In this document: one piece after another, positions 42,213 to 50,202 of the stretch
Layout of the letters: each line of letters starts with the position of its first letter
Numbering within the stretch: the first letter of the stretch is position 1
NCBI RefSeq assembly: GCF_020529025.1
Contig: NZ_JACNMM010000006.1
Span: 124,001-188,000, forward strand
Direction: 5' to 3'
DNA from: Oceaniglobus trochenteri
GTDB lineage: Bacteria; Pseudomonadota; Alphaproteobacteria; Rhodobacterales; Rhodobacteraceae
Length of the DNA: 64,000 bases
Translations under genes and position numbers: made by a program
Notes under the pieces: generated by a model
Told to the model about the DNA's origin: nothing
Database searches by the model: none
What the model saw: the letters and a program-made list of their open reading frames with translations, nothing else

Positions 42213-43208
42213 TCATTCGCCCAGGGCGTTGATCTGCTCCAGCACGCCTTCGGGCCAGGAGGCCGCGAATTCCGAACCGACATACTGCTGCTGCACATGC
42301 TCGCGGAAGGCCTTCAGGTCGGGCTCGTAAACGGCCATGCCTTCGCCTTCCAGGAAGGCGACCAGCTCTTCCTCCTTGGCCAGCTGCTTCTGACGGCCGT
42401 TCTCGGCGGCATCGTCGGCGGCCTTCTGAACGGTGGCCTGCTGCTCGGGGGTCAGGTTGTCCCAGACTTCCTTCGAGAAGGCGATATAGTTCAGGTCAAC
42501 CAGGTGCGCGGTCAGCGCGATCTGGTTGGTCACCTCGTAGAACTTGGCGTCCACCACGGTGGGCAGGGGGTTGTCCTGGCCATCGACCGATCCGGTCTGA
42601 AGCGCGGTGTAGATCTCGGTGAAGGCCATCGGCGTCGGGTTGGCGCCCAGGGCCTTGCCCAGGAACTGCCAGGCGTCGGTGCCGGGCATCCGCAGGTTCA
42701 CGCCGGCAAGATCGGCGGGGGTGGTGACCGTCAGCTCGTCCTTGGTCTGGCGCAGGTTCACGTGGCGCTTGCCCAGGTACATGATCGACAGAAGCTTGAC
42801 GCCCAGTTCGTCCTCGACCGTCTTCTTGAACGGGTCCATCAGCGGATCGTTGAACACGGCGACCTGGTGCTCGGCGCTCTGGTGGACATAGCCGGTGGCG
42901 AAGATCGAGAATTCGGGGAAGAACTGTGCCAGTTCCTGGGCCGAGGTGATCGACATCTCGAGATCACCCGAGGCGATGGATTCAAGCTCGGACCCCTGCG
43001 CGATGAGCGAGCCGTTGTAGTGCGGTTCGTAGGTGGCGAAATCGGCGACGGCGGGTGCGAAAACCTCGGCCAGCGCGACCGAGCGCTGATCGGTTTCGGA
43101 TGCCGGGGTCGACATGCGCAGCTTGACCGTATCCTGGGCAAAGGCCGGAACGGCCAGGGTGGCCACGGTCAGCGCCATGAGGGCGCGGCGGGTAAGTGTT
43201 GCTTTCAT
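42213..43208 (-). CDS. dctP: TRAP transporter binding protein DctP (sugar-acid type)
   Basis: 331-residue DctP with signal peptide 1-24 (after AFA, before QDTVKLRM). Carboxylate-clamp Arg in LAGVNLRMPGTDAW, and GQDNPLPTVVDAKFYEVTNQIA matches sugar-acid/uronate/sialate-type binding proteins. The start at 43208 has a GAGGAGG sequence 6-7 bases upstream. It follows a GntR gene by 70 bases and probably belongs to the same regulon as the DHDPS-like aldolase and PfkB kinase. Confidence 0.94.
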   Translation of the reverse strand: MKATLTRRALMALTVATLAVPAFAQDTVKLRMSTPASETDQRSVALAEVFAPAVADFATYEPHYNGSLIAQGSELESIASGDLEMSITSAQELAQFFPEFSIFATGYVHQSAEHQVAVFNDPLMDPFKKTVEDELGVKLLSIMYLGKRHVNLRQTKDELTVTTPADLAGVNLRMPGTDAWQFLGKALGANPTPMAFTEIYTALQTGSVDGQDNPLPTVVDAKFYEVTNQIALTAHLVDLNYIAFSKEVWDNLTPEQQATVQKAADDAAENGRQKQLAKEEELVAFLEGEGMAVYEPDLKAFREHVQQQYVGSEFAASWPEGVLEQINALGE

Positions 43209-43222
43209 TGTGTTTCCTCCTC

Positions 43223-43242
43223 TTGGATTTGCGGTATTCCAA
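43223..43242. promoter_or_regulatory. Possible operator TTGGA-N10-TCCAA upstream of dctP
   Basis: 5-bp inverted repeat with 10-base spacer in the 70-base gap between the GntR gene and dctP. Weak on its own; it suggests dctPQM has an internal promoter. Confidence 0.3.
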
Positions 43243-43278
43243 CCGCTTTTTCCCACAGGTTTCCCCTGCGAAAATCGG

Positions 43279-43947
43279 TTACATGCCAAGCGCGCGGCGT
43301 TTGGCGCTGTCGATATGGGCGTGAATCGCCGCCACGGCGCGTGACGGATCACGGGCCGTCAGGGCGTCGATCACCGCCAGGTGTTCGTCCATGACCGAAA
43401 CGGCCAGTTCCGGCAGCATCCGGGTGTCGGCGTTGCGGATCAGCCTGATCTTGATGGCGTTGACGCGGTGAACGTCGGAAATGATCTGGTTTCCCATGGC
43501 GTCGACCACGTGGTCGTGAAACGCCCAGTCGATCCTCTGGGCCTGTTCCAGAAGTTCGGGCGTCACATGGTCCAGAGCCCTTTCGCGGATCATCCGGTGT
43601 TCATCGGCAAGCCTTTTCAGGTCGTCGCCGGGGGCATTGGCGCAGAAGACAGATATCGCCTCGCCCTCGATGATGCGCCGCAGCTGAAAGGCGTTCTGCA
43701 CCAGGCTCAGGTCGATGCTGAGCACCTGAAGCCCCCGCTTGGGCACCGTCTTGATCAGGCCGTCGGCCTCGAGCCGCGGAATCATCTCGCGGATCGCGCC
43801 AAGGGGCATGCCGGTCAGTTCCACCAGCTCGCGCTGGGACACGATCTGGCCCGGCGCGATCTCCTTTGCCAGCAACCTTTCGGTAAAGCTTGAATAGGCG
43901 TAATCGCGCTGGCGAAGATCGGGGGCGTTAGACACTGACGGGATCAT
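43279..43947 (-). CDS. GntR/FCD-family transcriptional regulator
   Basis: 222-residue regulator with an N-terminal winged helix (SQRELVELTGMPLGAIREMIPRLEADGLIKTVPKRG, about residues 40-75) and an FCD-type ligand domain containing metal-site histidines (DWAFHDHVVDAM; VMDEHLAVIDAL; AIHAHIDSAK). ATG at 43947 preferred, with GTG at 43953 possible; it overlaps the end of the upstream DHDPS-like gene by about 20 bases. Two palindromes at 44856-44879 are its likely operators. Probably controls the aldolase, kinase and TRAP genes. Confidence 0.88.
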   Translation of the reverse strand: MIPSVSNAPDLRQRDYAYSSFTERLLAKEIAPGQIVSQRELVELTGMPLGAIREMIPRLEADGLIKTVPKRGLQVLSIDLSLVQNAFQLRRIIEGEAISVFCANAPGDDLKRLADEHRMIRERALDHVTPELLEQAQRIDWAFHDHVVDAMGNQIISDVHRVNAIKIRLIRNADTRMLPELAVSVMDEHLAVIDALTARDPSRAVAAIHAHIDSAKRRALGM

Positions 43948-44809
43948 CCGCACCGTGGGCCAGCAGCTTTTCGCGCGCGGCGTCGGGCAGGGGCGCCAGC
44001 GGGCCGCGCATCCGTTCCCAGGCGGCGTTGCCGCTGTTGCGGGCCATCAGGATCTTCAGCGCGGGAATGACAGGCCCCGAGACGACAAGCCCCACTTCGC
44101 GCGAAAGGGCCTCGTCCTCGGTCGAGGTGTCGAATAGCGCGCGCAGGCGGGCGGGGTGCAGGTTCGCCATGCCGCAGATCGATCCGGCAGCGCCCAGCGG
44201 GAAGGCCCGGTGCAGCAGGCGTTCGTCGCCCACCAGCACCGGCAGGTTGCCTTCCTTCAGCAGCCGCTCGGCGTTGTCCCAGCTGCCCGAACTGTCCTTG
44301 ATGCCCACGACCCTTTCGGGGAAATCGCGGCGCAGCCCGGTGACCAGATCAAAGGACAGGGGCACGGCGGTGACCTGGGGGATATGGTAGAGGATGAATT
44401 TTGCCCGCGTATCGGCCTGCGCGAAGAGGTCTTCGTGCCAGGTGCGAAGCCCCGCATCACCGGGTGCGGGGAAATAGAAGGGGGGCAGCAGCAGGAAGGT
44501 CTGGATCCCGAACTCCAGCGCCTGATCCACCTGCGCCAGAACGTCGCCCACCGAAGTTGCGCAAAGCCCGACGACCACCCTGGCCGGGTCGATCTGATCG
44601 GCCACCAGCGCGGCGACGACGGCGGCAATGGCGGCCTTGCGTTCGGCCAGCGCGATCGAGGCGCCTTCGCCCGTGGTGCCGAACAGCGTGACGCCGTGGG
44701 CGCCCTTGGCGATCACGTCCCTTGCATGGCTTGCCATGAGCGCGGTGTCGATCGCGCCATCCGCGTCGAAGGGTGTAAGCATCGCCACCGAGATTCCGAA
44801 CTTCGCCAT
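43928..44809 (-). CDS. DHDPS/N-acetylneuraminate-lyase superfamily enzyme
   Basis: 293-residue class I aldolase fold. GTTGEG at about residues 44-49 binds the substrate carboxylate, Tyr of LYHIPQVT is the proton relay, and the Schiff-base Lys is in VGIKDSSG. Overall most like keto-deoxy sugar-acid aldolases of the family rather than biosynthetic DapA, given its place beside a TRAP importer, a GntR regulator and a divergent PfkB kinase. Starts at 44809 across a 102-base divergent region. Specific reaction (aldol cleavage or dehydration) unknown. Confidence 0.87.
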   Translation of the reverse strand: MAKFGISVAMLTPFDADGAIDTALMASHARDVIAKGAHGVTLFGTTGEGASIALAERKAAIAAVVAALVADQIDPARVVVGLCATSVGDVLAQVDQALEFGIQTFLLLPPFYFPAPGDAGLRTWHEDLFAQADTRAKFILYHIPQVTAVPLSFDLVTGLRRDFPERVVGIKDSSGSWDNAERLLKEGNLPVLVGDERLLHRAFPLGAAGSICGMANLHPARLRALFDTSTEDEALSREVGLVVSGPVIPALKILMARNSGNAAWERMRGPLAPLPDAAREKLLAHGADDPVSV

Positions 44810-44855
44810 TGTGGCCCCCTGTTGTCAGTTCCGATTGAACATTGCTCACTGCACG

Positions 44856-44866
44856 TTGACTGTCAA
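44856..44866. promoter_or_regulatory. Operator candidate TTGACTGTCAA
   Basis: Perfect 11-base palindrome (5-bp arms, central T) in the divergent region between the DHDPS-like and PfkB genes, adjacent to a second palindrome. Confidence 0.5.
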
Positions 44867-44867
44867 C

Positions 44868-44879
44868 CTGACATGTCAG
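44868..44879. promoter_or_regulatory. Operator candidate CTGACATGTCAG
   Basis: Perfect 12-bp palindrome one base beyond the previous one; both share the TGAC/GTCA half-site, 13-14 bases centre to centre. Probably read by the GntR regulator at 43279-43947. Confidence 0.55.
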
Positions 44880-44911
44880 ATAGGGTGCCAGAGTTTCCAG
44901 CGGAGGTTCTC

Positions 44912-45781
44912 ATGCCCCATATCGTCTGTGCCGGCTTGATAACGGTGGATTTCACCTTTGAAATCCCCGGCTATCCCGTCGAGGGCACCAAGATGCGGGC
45001 CGAGGGGGCGCGCATGGTGGCGGGGGGCGGTGCGCTGATCGCCGCTTCGGCGGTAGCGGCACTTGGCGGTCAGGCCAGCCTGGCGGGGGCCGTGGGTGAT
45101 GACGCGCTGGGGGCCTTCCTGCGCGACACCTTCGCCGCGCGGGGCATCGGTGATGAGCTGGTGCAGGTCGTTCCCGGTGTCGGCACGGCCCATTCCGCCG
45201 TCCTGATCAGCGCGGGGGGCGAGCGGACCATCATCAACCACCGCGATGCCGCGCTGTTCCCCGAGGTTCTGACGCTGGCCGGCCCCTTCGGTTTTGACGC
45301 CGCGCTTGCCGATACGCGCTGGCCCGCGGGTGCCGCCGCCCTGCTGCACGGTGCGCGGGCGGCAGGCAAACCCGCCGTTCTGGATGCCGAAGCACCGGTG
45401 CGCCTGGCACAGGAGGCGCTGCACCTGGCCAGCCATATCGTCTTTTCCCAGCAGGGCCTGCGGGATTATGCGGGTGCCGACGATGCCGCCACGCTGGCCG
45501 CCGTCGCGCAGGAAACCGGGGCCTTCGTCGCCGTGACGCGCGGCGCGGCCCCGGTCCTCTGCCACGAGGGCGGCGCGACCTTCGAGGTGGCGACCTTCCC
45601 CGCCCGGGCGGTGGATACCCTGGGGGCGGGGGATGTCTGGCACGGGGCCTTCACCCTTGCGTTGGCGCGGGGCCAGGCCGCCCGCGATGCGGTGCGCCAT
45701 GCCAATGCCGCAGCGGCGGCCAAGGTTGCCCTGCCCGCCGGAGTTCTGCCAGGCCCCGATGACCTGATCGCGATGGCCTAG
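44912..45781 (+). CDS. PfkB-family sugar kinase (YihV-like)
   Basis: 289-residue ribokinase-fold kinase. The GGGALIAASAVAALGG segment near residue 40 and the ATP/anion-hole motif DTLGAGDVWHGA (catalytic Asp) are intact. Segments such as ALADTRWPAGA and VLDAEAPV resemble YihV, the sulfofructose kinase of E. coli, and ketohexokinases, but I cannot assign the sugar. ATG at 44912 has CGGAGG 5 bases upstream. Divergent from the DHDPS-like gene, suggesting kinase and aldolase act in one pathway. Confidence 0.86.
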   Translation: MPHIVCAGLITVDFTFEIPGYPVEGTKMRAEGARMVAGGGALIAASAVAALGGQASLAGAVGDDALGAFLRDTFAARGIGDELVQVVPGVGTAHSAVLISAGGERTIINHRDAALFPEVLTLAGPFGFDAALADTRWPAGAAALLHGARAAGKPAVLDAEAPVRLAQEALHLASHIVFSQQGLRDYAGADDAATLAAVAQETGAFVAVTRGAAPVLCHEGGATFEVATFPARAVDTLGAGDVWHGAFTLALARGQAARDAVRHANAAAAAKVALPAGVLPGPDDLIAMA

Positions 45782-45794
45782 GGCGATCCGCCCT
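45780..45794. terminator. Compact convergent hairpin
   Basis: 6-bp AGGGCG/CGCCCT stem with 3-base loop lying exactly between, and touching, the stop codons of the convergent kinase and DHDPS-like genes. Confidence 0.45.
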
Positions 45795-46693
45795 CAGATC
45801 AGGCCGTTTTCTCTGAGGAAGCTGGTCAGCTGGCCCTGTTGCCGGTCGGTCAGCGGCCATGCCGAAGGCGGGCGGGTCGGGCCGCAGTCGTCGCCCATGG
45901 CGGCCAGTGCCGCTTTCACGCCGGTCACGTTGGTGCCGTTCATCTCTTCGGCGCGGATGTCCTCGAAGGCTTTCATGCCGTCGATCAGGCGGTTCGCCTG
46001 CGCATAGTCCCCGCCTTCAAGCGCGCCGTGAATCGCCATCGACCGCTTGGGCCAGACGTTGATCAGCCCCGAGGTGAAGCCCCGCGCGCCCACGGCATAG
46101 AAGGTTGGCGCCCAGACCTCGGCCAAGCCGCCGACCCAGACGATGGCAGGGTCGCAGGCCGCCTTGGCCGCAGCCAGTTTCAGGGGGTTGGGCGTGGCCC
46201 ATTTCACGCCCTTCACGCCGGGCAGGGCGCAAAGGTCGGCAATCGCGCCGGTACCGATGGCATCGTTGCGCAGGTACAGCATCATCGGCAATCCGCCCGA
46301 GGCATCGCTGACGGCTTTCAGGTAATCGACAACGCCGCGCGGCGCGACGAAAGGATCGGGCGGCTGATGCACCATCAGCGCCGTCGCCCCCGCATCGGCC
46401 GAGGCTCGGGCCAGCGCACAGGCATCGCGGATACCCCGCCCCACCCCGGCCAGCACGGGCGCGCGGTCATCGACCATGGCAATCACCTCGCGTGCCATGG
46501 TGCAGGCTTCGTCGGTGGTGAGGGCGTAGAATTCGCCGGTGTTGCCGTTTACCACGGGCATGTGCAGCCCGGCCGCCAGGGCGCGGTCGATGATCGGGTT
46601 CAGCTTTCCGGGCGCGATGTCGCCGCTGTCGTCATAGGGCGTCACCAGGATGCCGGAAATCCCGGTGAGGGCCGCGTCTAGATCATGTGCCAT
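45794..46693 (-). CDS. DHDPS-superfamily aldolase/dehydratase
   Basis: 299-residue member of the DHDPS/KdgD group. GNTGEF replaces the usual GTTGE motif; the Tyr is in MMLYLRNDA and the Schiff-base Lys in VKGVKWATPN. The Tyr-x-Arg-Asn form resembles 5-keto-4-deoxyglucarate and 2-keto-3-deoxy-pentonate dehydratases more than DapA. It lies 12 bases after the stop of the IlvD/Edd gene (46705), so the two probably act in sequence: dehydratase then KDG-type dehydratase or aldolase. ATG at 46693 chosen over a longer frame that would enter the upstream gene. Confidence 0.86.
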   Translation of the reverse strand: MAHDLDAALTGISGILVTPYDDSGDIAPGKLNPIIDRALAAGLHMPVVNGNTGEFYALTTDEACTMAREVIAMVDDRAPVLAGVGRGIRDACALARASADAGATALMVHQPPDPFVAPRGVVDYLKAVSDASGGLPMMLYLRNDAIGTGAIADLCALPGVKGVKWATPNPLKLAAAKAACDPAIVWVGGLAEVWAPTFYAVGARGFTSGLINVWPKRSMAIHGALEGGDYAQANRLIDGMKAFEDIRAEEMNGTNVTGVKAALAAMGDDCGPTRPPSAWPLTDRQQGQLTSFLRENGLI

Positions 46694-46704
46694 GTCGGCC
46701 CCTT

Positions 46705-48447
46705 TCAGAAAATGTCGGGTTCGCCGGCTGCCTTGCCGAAATCGCGTTCGAGGTAATCGAAATCGCATCCCTTGTCAGCCTGGCTGACGTGCTTGCTGAA
46801 CATATGGCCCCAGCCCCGCTGGAACCTCGGTTCGGGGGCCACCCAGGCGGCGCGGCGGCGCTCAAGCTCGTCCTCGTCCACCAGCATGTCGAGGGTGCGG
46901 TTGGGCAGGTCCATCCGCACGATGTCGCCGGTCTGCAGCAATGCCAGCGGCCCGCCGACAAAGCTCTCGGGCGCGACGTGCAGAACGCAGGCCCCGTAGG
47001 ATGTGCCCGACATCCGGGCATCCGATATGCGCAGCATGTCGCGGTGCCCCTGTGCGATCAGCGCCTTGGGAATGGGCAGCATCCCCCATTCCGGCATCCC
47101 CGGCCCGCCCTGCGGCCCCGCGTTGCGCAGCACCATCACATGATCGGGGGTGACTTCAAGGTCGGGATCGTCGACTGCCTTCTTCATCTCGGAATAGTTG
47201 TCGAAGACCAGCGCCGGGCCTTCGTGGACGTGGTATCGTGGATCGCAGGCGGCGGGTTTGATGATCGCCCCCGAGGGCGCGAGGTTGCCACGCAGAACGG
47301 CCAACGATCCTTCCTTGTAGACCGGGTTGGACAGCGGGCGGATCACGTCGTCGTTGAAGACCTGCGCGCCTTCAAGGTTCTCGCCCAGGGTCTTGCCGTT
47401 GACGGTGATGCAGGAGGTGTCGAGCCTGTCTTCCATCTGTTTCATCAGGGCGCGCAGGCCGCCGGCATAGAAGAAATCCTCCATCAGGTAATCCTTGCCC
47501 GAGGGGCGGACATTGGCGACCAGCGGCGTGGTGCGCCCCAGCGCGTCGAGGTCGTCAAGCGAAAGATCGACACCCGCCCGCCGCGCCATGGCGATCAGGT
47601 GCACGACCGCGTTGGTGGAGCACCCGGTGGCCATGGCCACGATCGCGGCGTTCTGGAAGGCGGCGGGCGTGGCGATACGCTCGGGCGTCAGATCCTCCCA
47701 GACCATGTCGACGATGCGCCGCCCGCAGGCCGAGGACATGCGCTGGTGGCCGGAATCGGCCGCCGGGATCGACGAGGCACCGGGCAGGGTGAACCCCAGC
47801 GCGTCGGTGATGCTGGTCATCGTGCTGGCGGTGCCCATGGTCATGCAGGTGCCTGCCGAACGGGCGATGCCGCCCTGGATGCCCAGCCATTCCTCGTCGG
47901 AAATGTTGCCCGCCCGCCGTTCGTCCCAGTATTTCCAGGCGTCCGAGCCCGAGCCCAGGATCTTGCCCGCATAATGGCCGCGCAGCATCGGCCCCGCAGG
48001 CAGATAGATCATCGGCACCCCGGCCGTCAGCGCGCCCATGATCAGGGCGGGGGTCGTCTTGTCGCAGCCGCCCATCAGCACCACGCCATCCAGGGGATGC
48101 GAGCGGATGATCTCTTCGGTCTCCATGGCCAGAAGGTTGCGATAAAGCATCGAGGTGGGCTTGGTGAAACTCTCGTCCACCGACAGCGCCGGCATCTCGA
48201 CCGGAAAGCCGCCAGCCGCCGTCACCCCGCGCTTCACGTCCTTCACCCGTTCGGGAAAGTGGCTGTGGCAGGAATTGAGATCGGACCAGGTGTTGAGGAT
48301 GCCGATGATCGGCTTGCCGCGAAACTCTTCCTCGGCAAAGCCCAGCTGCATCATCCGTGAGCGGTGGCCGAAACTGCGCAGATCGTCGGGGGCGAACCAG
48401 CGCGCGCTGCGCAGGGTTTCGGGGGTCTTGCCGCGGGATTCGGTCAT
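46705..48447 (-). CDS. IlvD/Edd-family sugar-acid dehydratase
   Basis: 580-residue Fe-S dehydratase of the dihydroxyacid/phosphogluconate dehydratase family. Cluster cysteines are seen in NSCHSH, GGCDKTTPALIMGA and SAGTCMTMGTAS, and the C-terminal GPQGGPGMPEWGM and MLRISDARMSGTSYGA motifs are intact. Such plasmid-borne members are usually pentonate or hexonate dehydratases yielding 2-keto-3-deoxy acids. ATG at 48447 chosen (ACGGAG 6 bases upstream; another ATG directly precedes it). Its promoter region carries a LacI-type half-palindrome. Confidence 0.9.
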   Translation of the reverse strand: MTESRGKTPETLRSARWFAPDDLRSFGHRSRMMQLGFAEEEFRGKPIIGILNTWSDLNSCHSHFPERVKDVKRGVTAAGGFPVEMPALSVDESFTKPTSMLYRNLLAMETEEIIRSHPLDGVVLMGGCDKTTPALIMGALTAGVPMIYLPAGPMLRGHYAGKILGSGSDAWKYWDERRAGNISDEEWLGIQGGIARSAGTCMTMGTASTMTSITDALGFTLPGASSIPAADSGHQRMSSACGRRIVDMVWEDLTPERIATPAAFQNAAIVAMATGCSTNAVVHLIAMARRAGVDLSLDDLDALGRTTPLVANVRPSGKDYLMEDFFYAGGLRALMKQMEDRLDTSCITVNGKTLGENLEGAQVFNDDVIRPLSNPVYKEGSLAVLRGNLAPSGAIIKPAACDPRYHVHEGPALVFDNYSEMKKAVDDPDLEVTPDHVMVLRNAGPQGGPGMPEWGMLPIPKALIAQGHRDMLRISDARMSGTSYGACVLHVAPESFVGGPLALLQTGDIVRMDLPNRTLDMLVDEDELERRRAAWVAPEPRFQRGWGHMFSKHVSQADKGCDFDYLERDFGKAAGEPDIF

Positions 48448-48470
48448 CATCGTCTCCGTTTTATTATCTC

Positions 48471-48484
48471 TGTATGCGCTGTCA
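48471..48484. promoter_or_regulatory. LacI-type operator, imperfect copy
   Basis: TGTATGCGCTGTCA, sharing 11 of 14 positions with the perfect palindrome at 48580-48593. It lies 24 bases upstream of the IlvD/Edd start codon. Confidence 0.5.
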
Positions 48485-48579
48485 TTCGCCACTGTCAACG
48501 CCGATGGAGCGCAGATTGCCGGAGTTGCCCGTACCGGACATTCTTCTTGACTTGAATCGGCTGCTGTGGCGGTGTGGCG

Positions 48580-48593
48580 TGTATGCGCATACA
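48580..48593. promoter_or_regulatory. LacI-type operator, perfect palindrome
   Basis: TGTATGCGCATACA, a perfect 14-bp palindrome with central CG as usual for LacI/GalR sites, 77 bases upstream of the tctC start and 109 bases from the imperfect copy. The regulator is probably the LacI protein encoded at 51725. Confidence 0.65.
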
Positions 48594-48669
48594 TAGCGAT
48601 GCACAGGGCGGTCTCCGGCCGTCACAGGGAACAGAAAGACCGCAGCAGCGGTCACGAGGGGAGGAAACC

Positions 48670-49719
48670 ATGACCTTGAACCGCCGAACACTTCTTGCCG
48701 CCGCCAGCGCCATTGCGCTTGCCGCCACGTCCTTTGCCGCCGCCGCGCAGGAACTGCCGCGCAACGTGCGCCTTGTCATCGGGTCAAGCTCGACCGGGGG
48801 GGATACCTATCAGAACTCGGCCATCGTCGCCGAGGCGCTGGCCGAAAAGCTGGGCATCCGCATCAAGGTGGATGCCGTGGGCGTGGGCGAAGCCTACAAG
48901 GCGCTTGACCGCGACAGCCGCGGCACCACCCTGATGATGTTCCATGACCAAGCTTATCTCGGCAATCTTTACGGCGTGACCGGCTATGCCGACCCGTTCG
49001 AGAATTACATCATCGGCCCCAGCGTGGCGATCAACCCGGGCAACGCCTATCTGGTGCCCAAGAATTCGCCCTATCAGTCGATGGAAGACATCCTGACCGC
49101 CGCCGAGAACGGCGAAAAGGTGCGCGTCGCGATCCAGCCTGGAGGGGTGAGCGAGATCGGCTTCACCGCCATGAAGAACGCCGCCCGCGTCCGCGCCCCC
49201 GGTTCGGAAGAGAACATCGTGGCCCTGAACACCGGGTCGCAGTCGGACAAGAACCAGGCCATGTGGGACGGGCTGGCCGATGTCATCAACGGCTCGATCC
49301 AGGCGAACGAACAGTTCACCCAACTGCCCGAGGACGACCAGAAGGCGATGCGCTTCGTCTGGATCACCGCCGGCGGCGCGGTTCTGGAGCAGGCACCGCC
49401 CGAGGGCATGGGCGACACCACGCGCGACCAGTTGCTGAAGTATGCCTCGCCCGAAACCAGCGTGACGCTGGACGGCGAGAAGGATTTCACCTTCGACAAG
49501 GAATTCTTCTTCCTCTTCAACAAGGATATGGACCCGGCGATCATCGACCAGATCGACGCCGCCCTGACCGAGGTGTTCGAGGAGGGCGCAATCCAGGAGC
49601 GCCAGAAGGCCAGCTTCTTCATCCCCAACTTCCGCGCCTCGGATGAATCGCGCGCCCATTTCGAGGAAAAGCGCGACACCTACCGCCGCGTGATCGACGA
49701 GCTGAAAAGCGGTTCGTAA
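48670..49719 (+). CDS. tctC: TTT transporter binding protein TctC
   Basis: 349-residue TctC/Bug protein. Signal peptide of about 26 residues with an NRRTLLAA twin-arginine-like start (Sec or Tat not decided), cleavage near AAA before QELPRNV. ATG at 48670 has GAGGAAACC upstream. Heads the tctCBA-lacI-kdgD operon. Diverges from the usual Bug ligand loop (GSSSTGGDTYQNS), consistent with a different acid. A hairpin follows its stop. Likely ligand is a sugar acid by context. Confidence 0.9.
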   Translation: MTLNRRTLLAAASAIALAATSFAAAAQELPRNVRLVIGSSSTGGDTYQNSAIVAEALAEKLGIRIKVDAVGVGEAYKALDRDSRGTTLMMFHDQAYLGNLYGVTGYADPFENYIIGPSVAINPGNAYLVPKNSPYQSMEDILTAAENGEKVRVAIQPGGVSEIGFTAMKNAARVRAPGSEENIVALNTGSQSDKNQAMWDGLADVINGSIQANEQFTQLPEDDQKAMRFVWITAGGAVLEQAPPEGMGDTTRDQLLKYASPETSVTLDGEKDFTFDKEFFFLFNKDMDPAIIDQIDAALTEVFEEGAIQERQKASFFIPNFRASDESRAHFEEKRDTYRRVIDELKSGS

Positions 49720-49725
49720 ACCCGA

Positions 49726-49750
49726 TGGCCCGGCCGGACAGGCCGGGCCA
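49726..49750 (+). promoter_or_regulatory. Intercistronic hairpin between tctC and tctB
   Basis: Perfect 10-bp stem (49726-49735 and 49741-49750, 5-base loop) 6 bases after the tctC stop. Likely RNA-level control of binding-protein excess. Confidence 0.7.
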
Positions 49751-49773
49751 ACCAAGGCCGCAGGGAGAGACGG

Positions 49774-50193
49774 ATGGGCGAGCTGACCCGCATCACCATA
49801 GATTTCCAGACATCGCACCTGATCTTCCCGACCCTCGTGGGCGGGGTTCTGGCCCTGCTGGGGCTGGCGATCCTGCTGACACGCTGGCGGGGCATCGTGG
49901 GCGCGGGTGGCCATTGGGCCGGGATCTGGTCGCAGATGGACAAGCCGCGCCTTCTGGGCACCGTGGTGCTGACGGTGATCTATTTCTCGCTCATGGTGCC
50001 GGTGGGCGATGTCTGGCCCAACCGCGGCTTCGGCTTCCTGATCTGTTCCATTCCCTATGTCTTCCTGACCGGGCTGCTGTTTCTGCACGACCGGGGCTGG
50101 CGCGACATCCTGCCCGTGGCGGTGATGGCGCTGATCGCGCCCAGCCTCGTCTGGTGGACCTTCACCGAGCTTTTCTTCCTCACCCTTCCCTGA
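49774..50193 (+). CDS. tctB: TTT transporter small permease TctB-like
   Basis: 139-residue membrane protein with four hydrophobic segments, short even for TctB (usually 140-180). Position between tctC and tctA identifies it as the small subunit. Start ATG at 49774 has AGGGAGA upstream; the next gene starts 9 bases after its stop. Confidence 0.85.
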   Translation: MGELTRITIDFQTSHLIFPTLVGGVLALLGLAILLTRWRGIVGAGGHWAGIWSQMDKPRLLGTVVLTVIYFSLMVPVGDVWPNRGFGFLICSIPYVFLTGLLFLHDRGWRDILPVAVMALIAPSLVWWTFTELFFLTLP

Positions 50194-50202
50194 GCAGGCC
50201 CC

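Noticed and set aside
43928-44809. Biosynthetic dihydrodipicolinate synthase (dapA)
   Set aside because: The context is a TRAP importer, GntR regulator and sugar kinase, and the sequence around LYHIPQVT differs from typical DapA; a catabolic aldolase is more likely.
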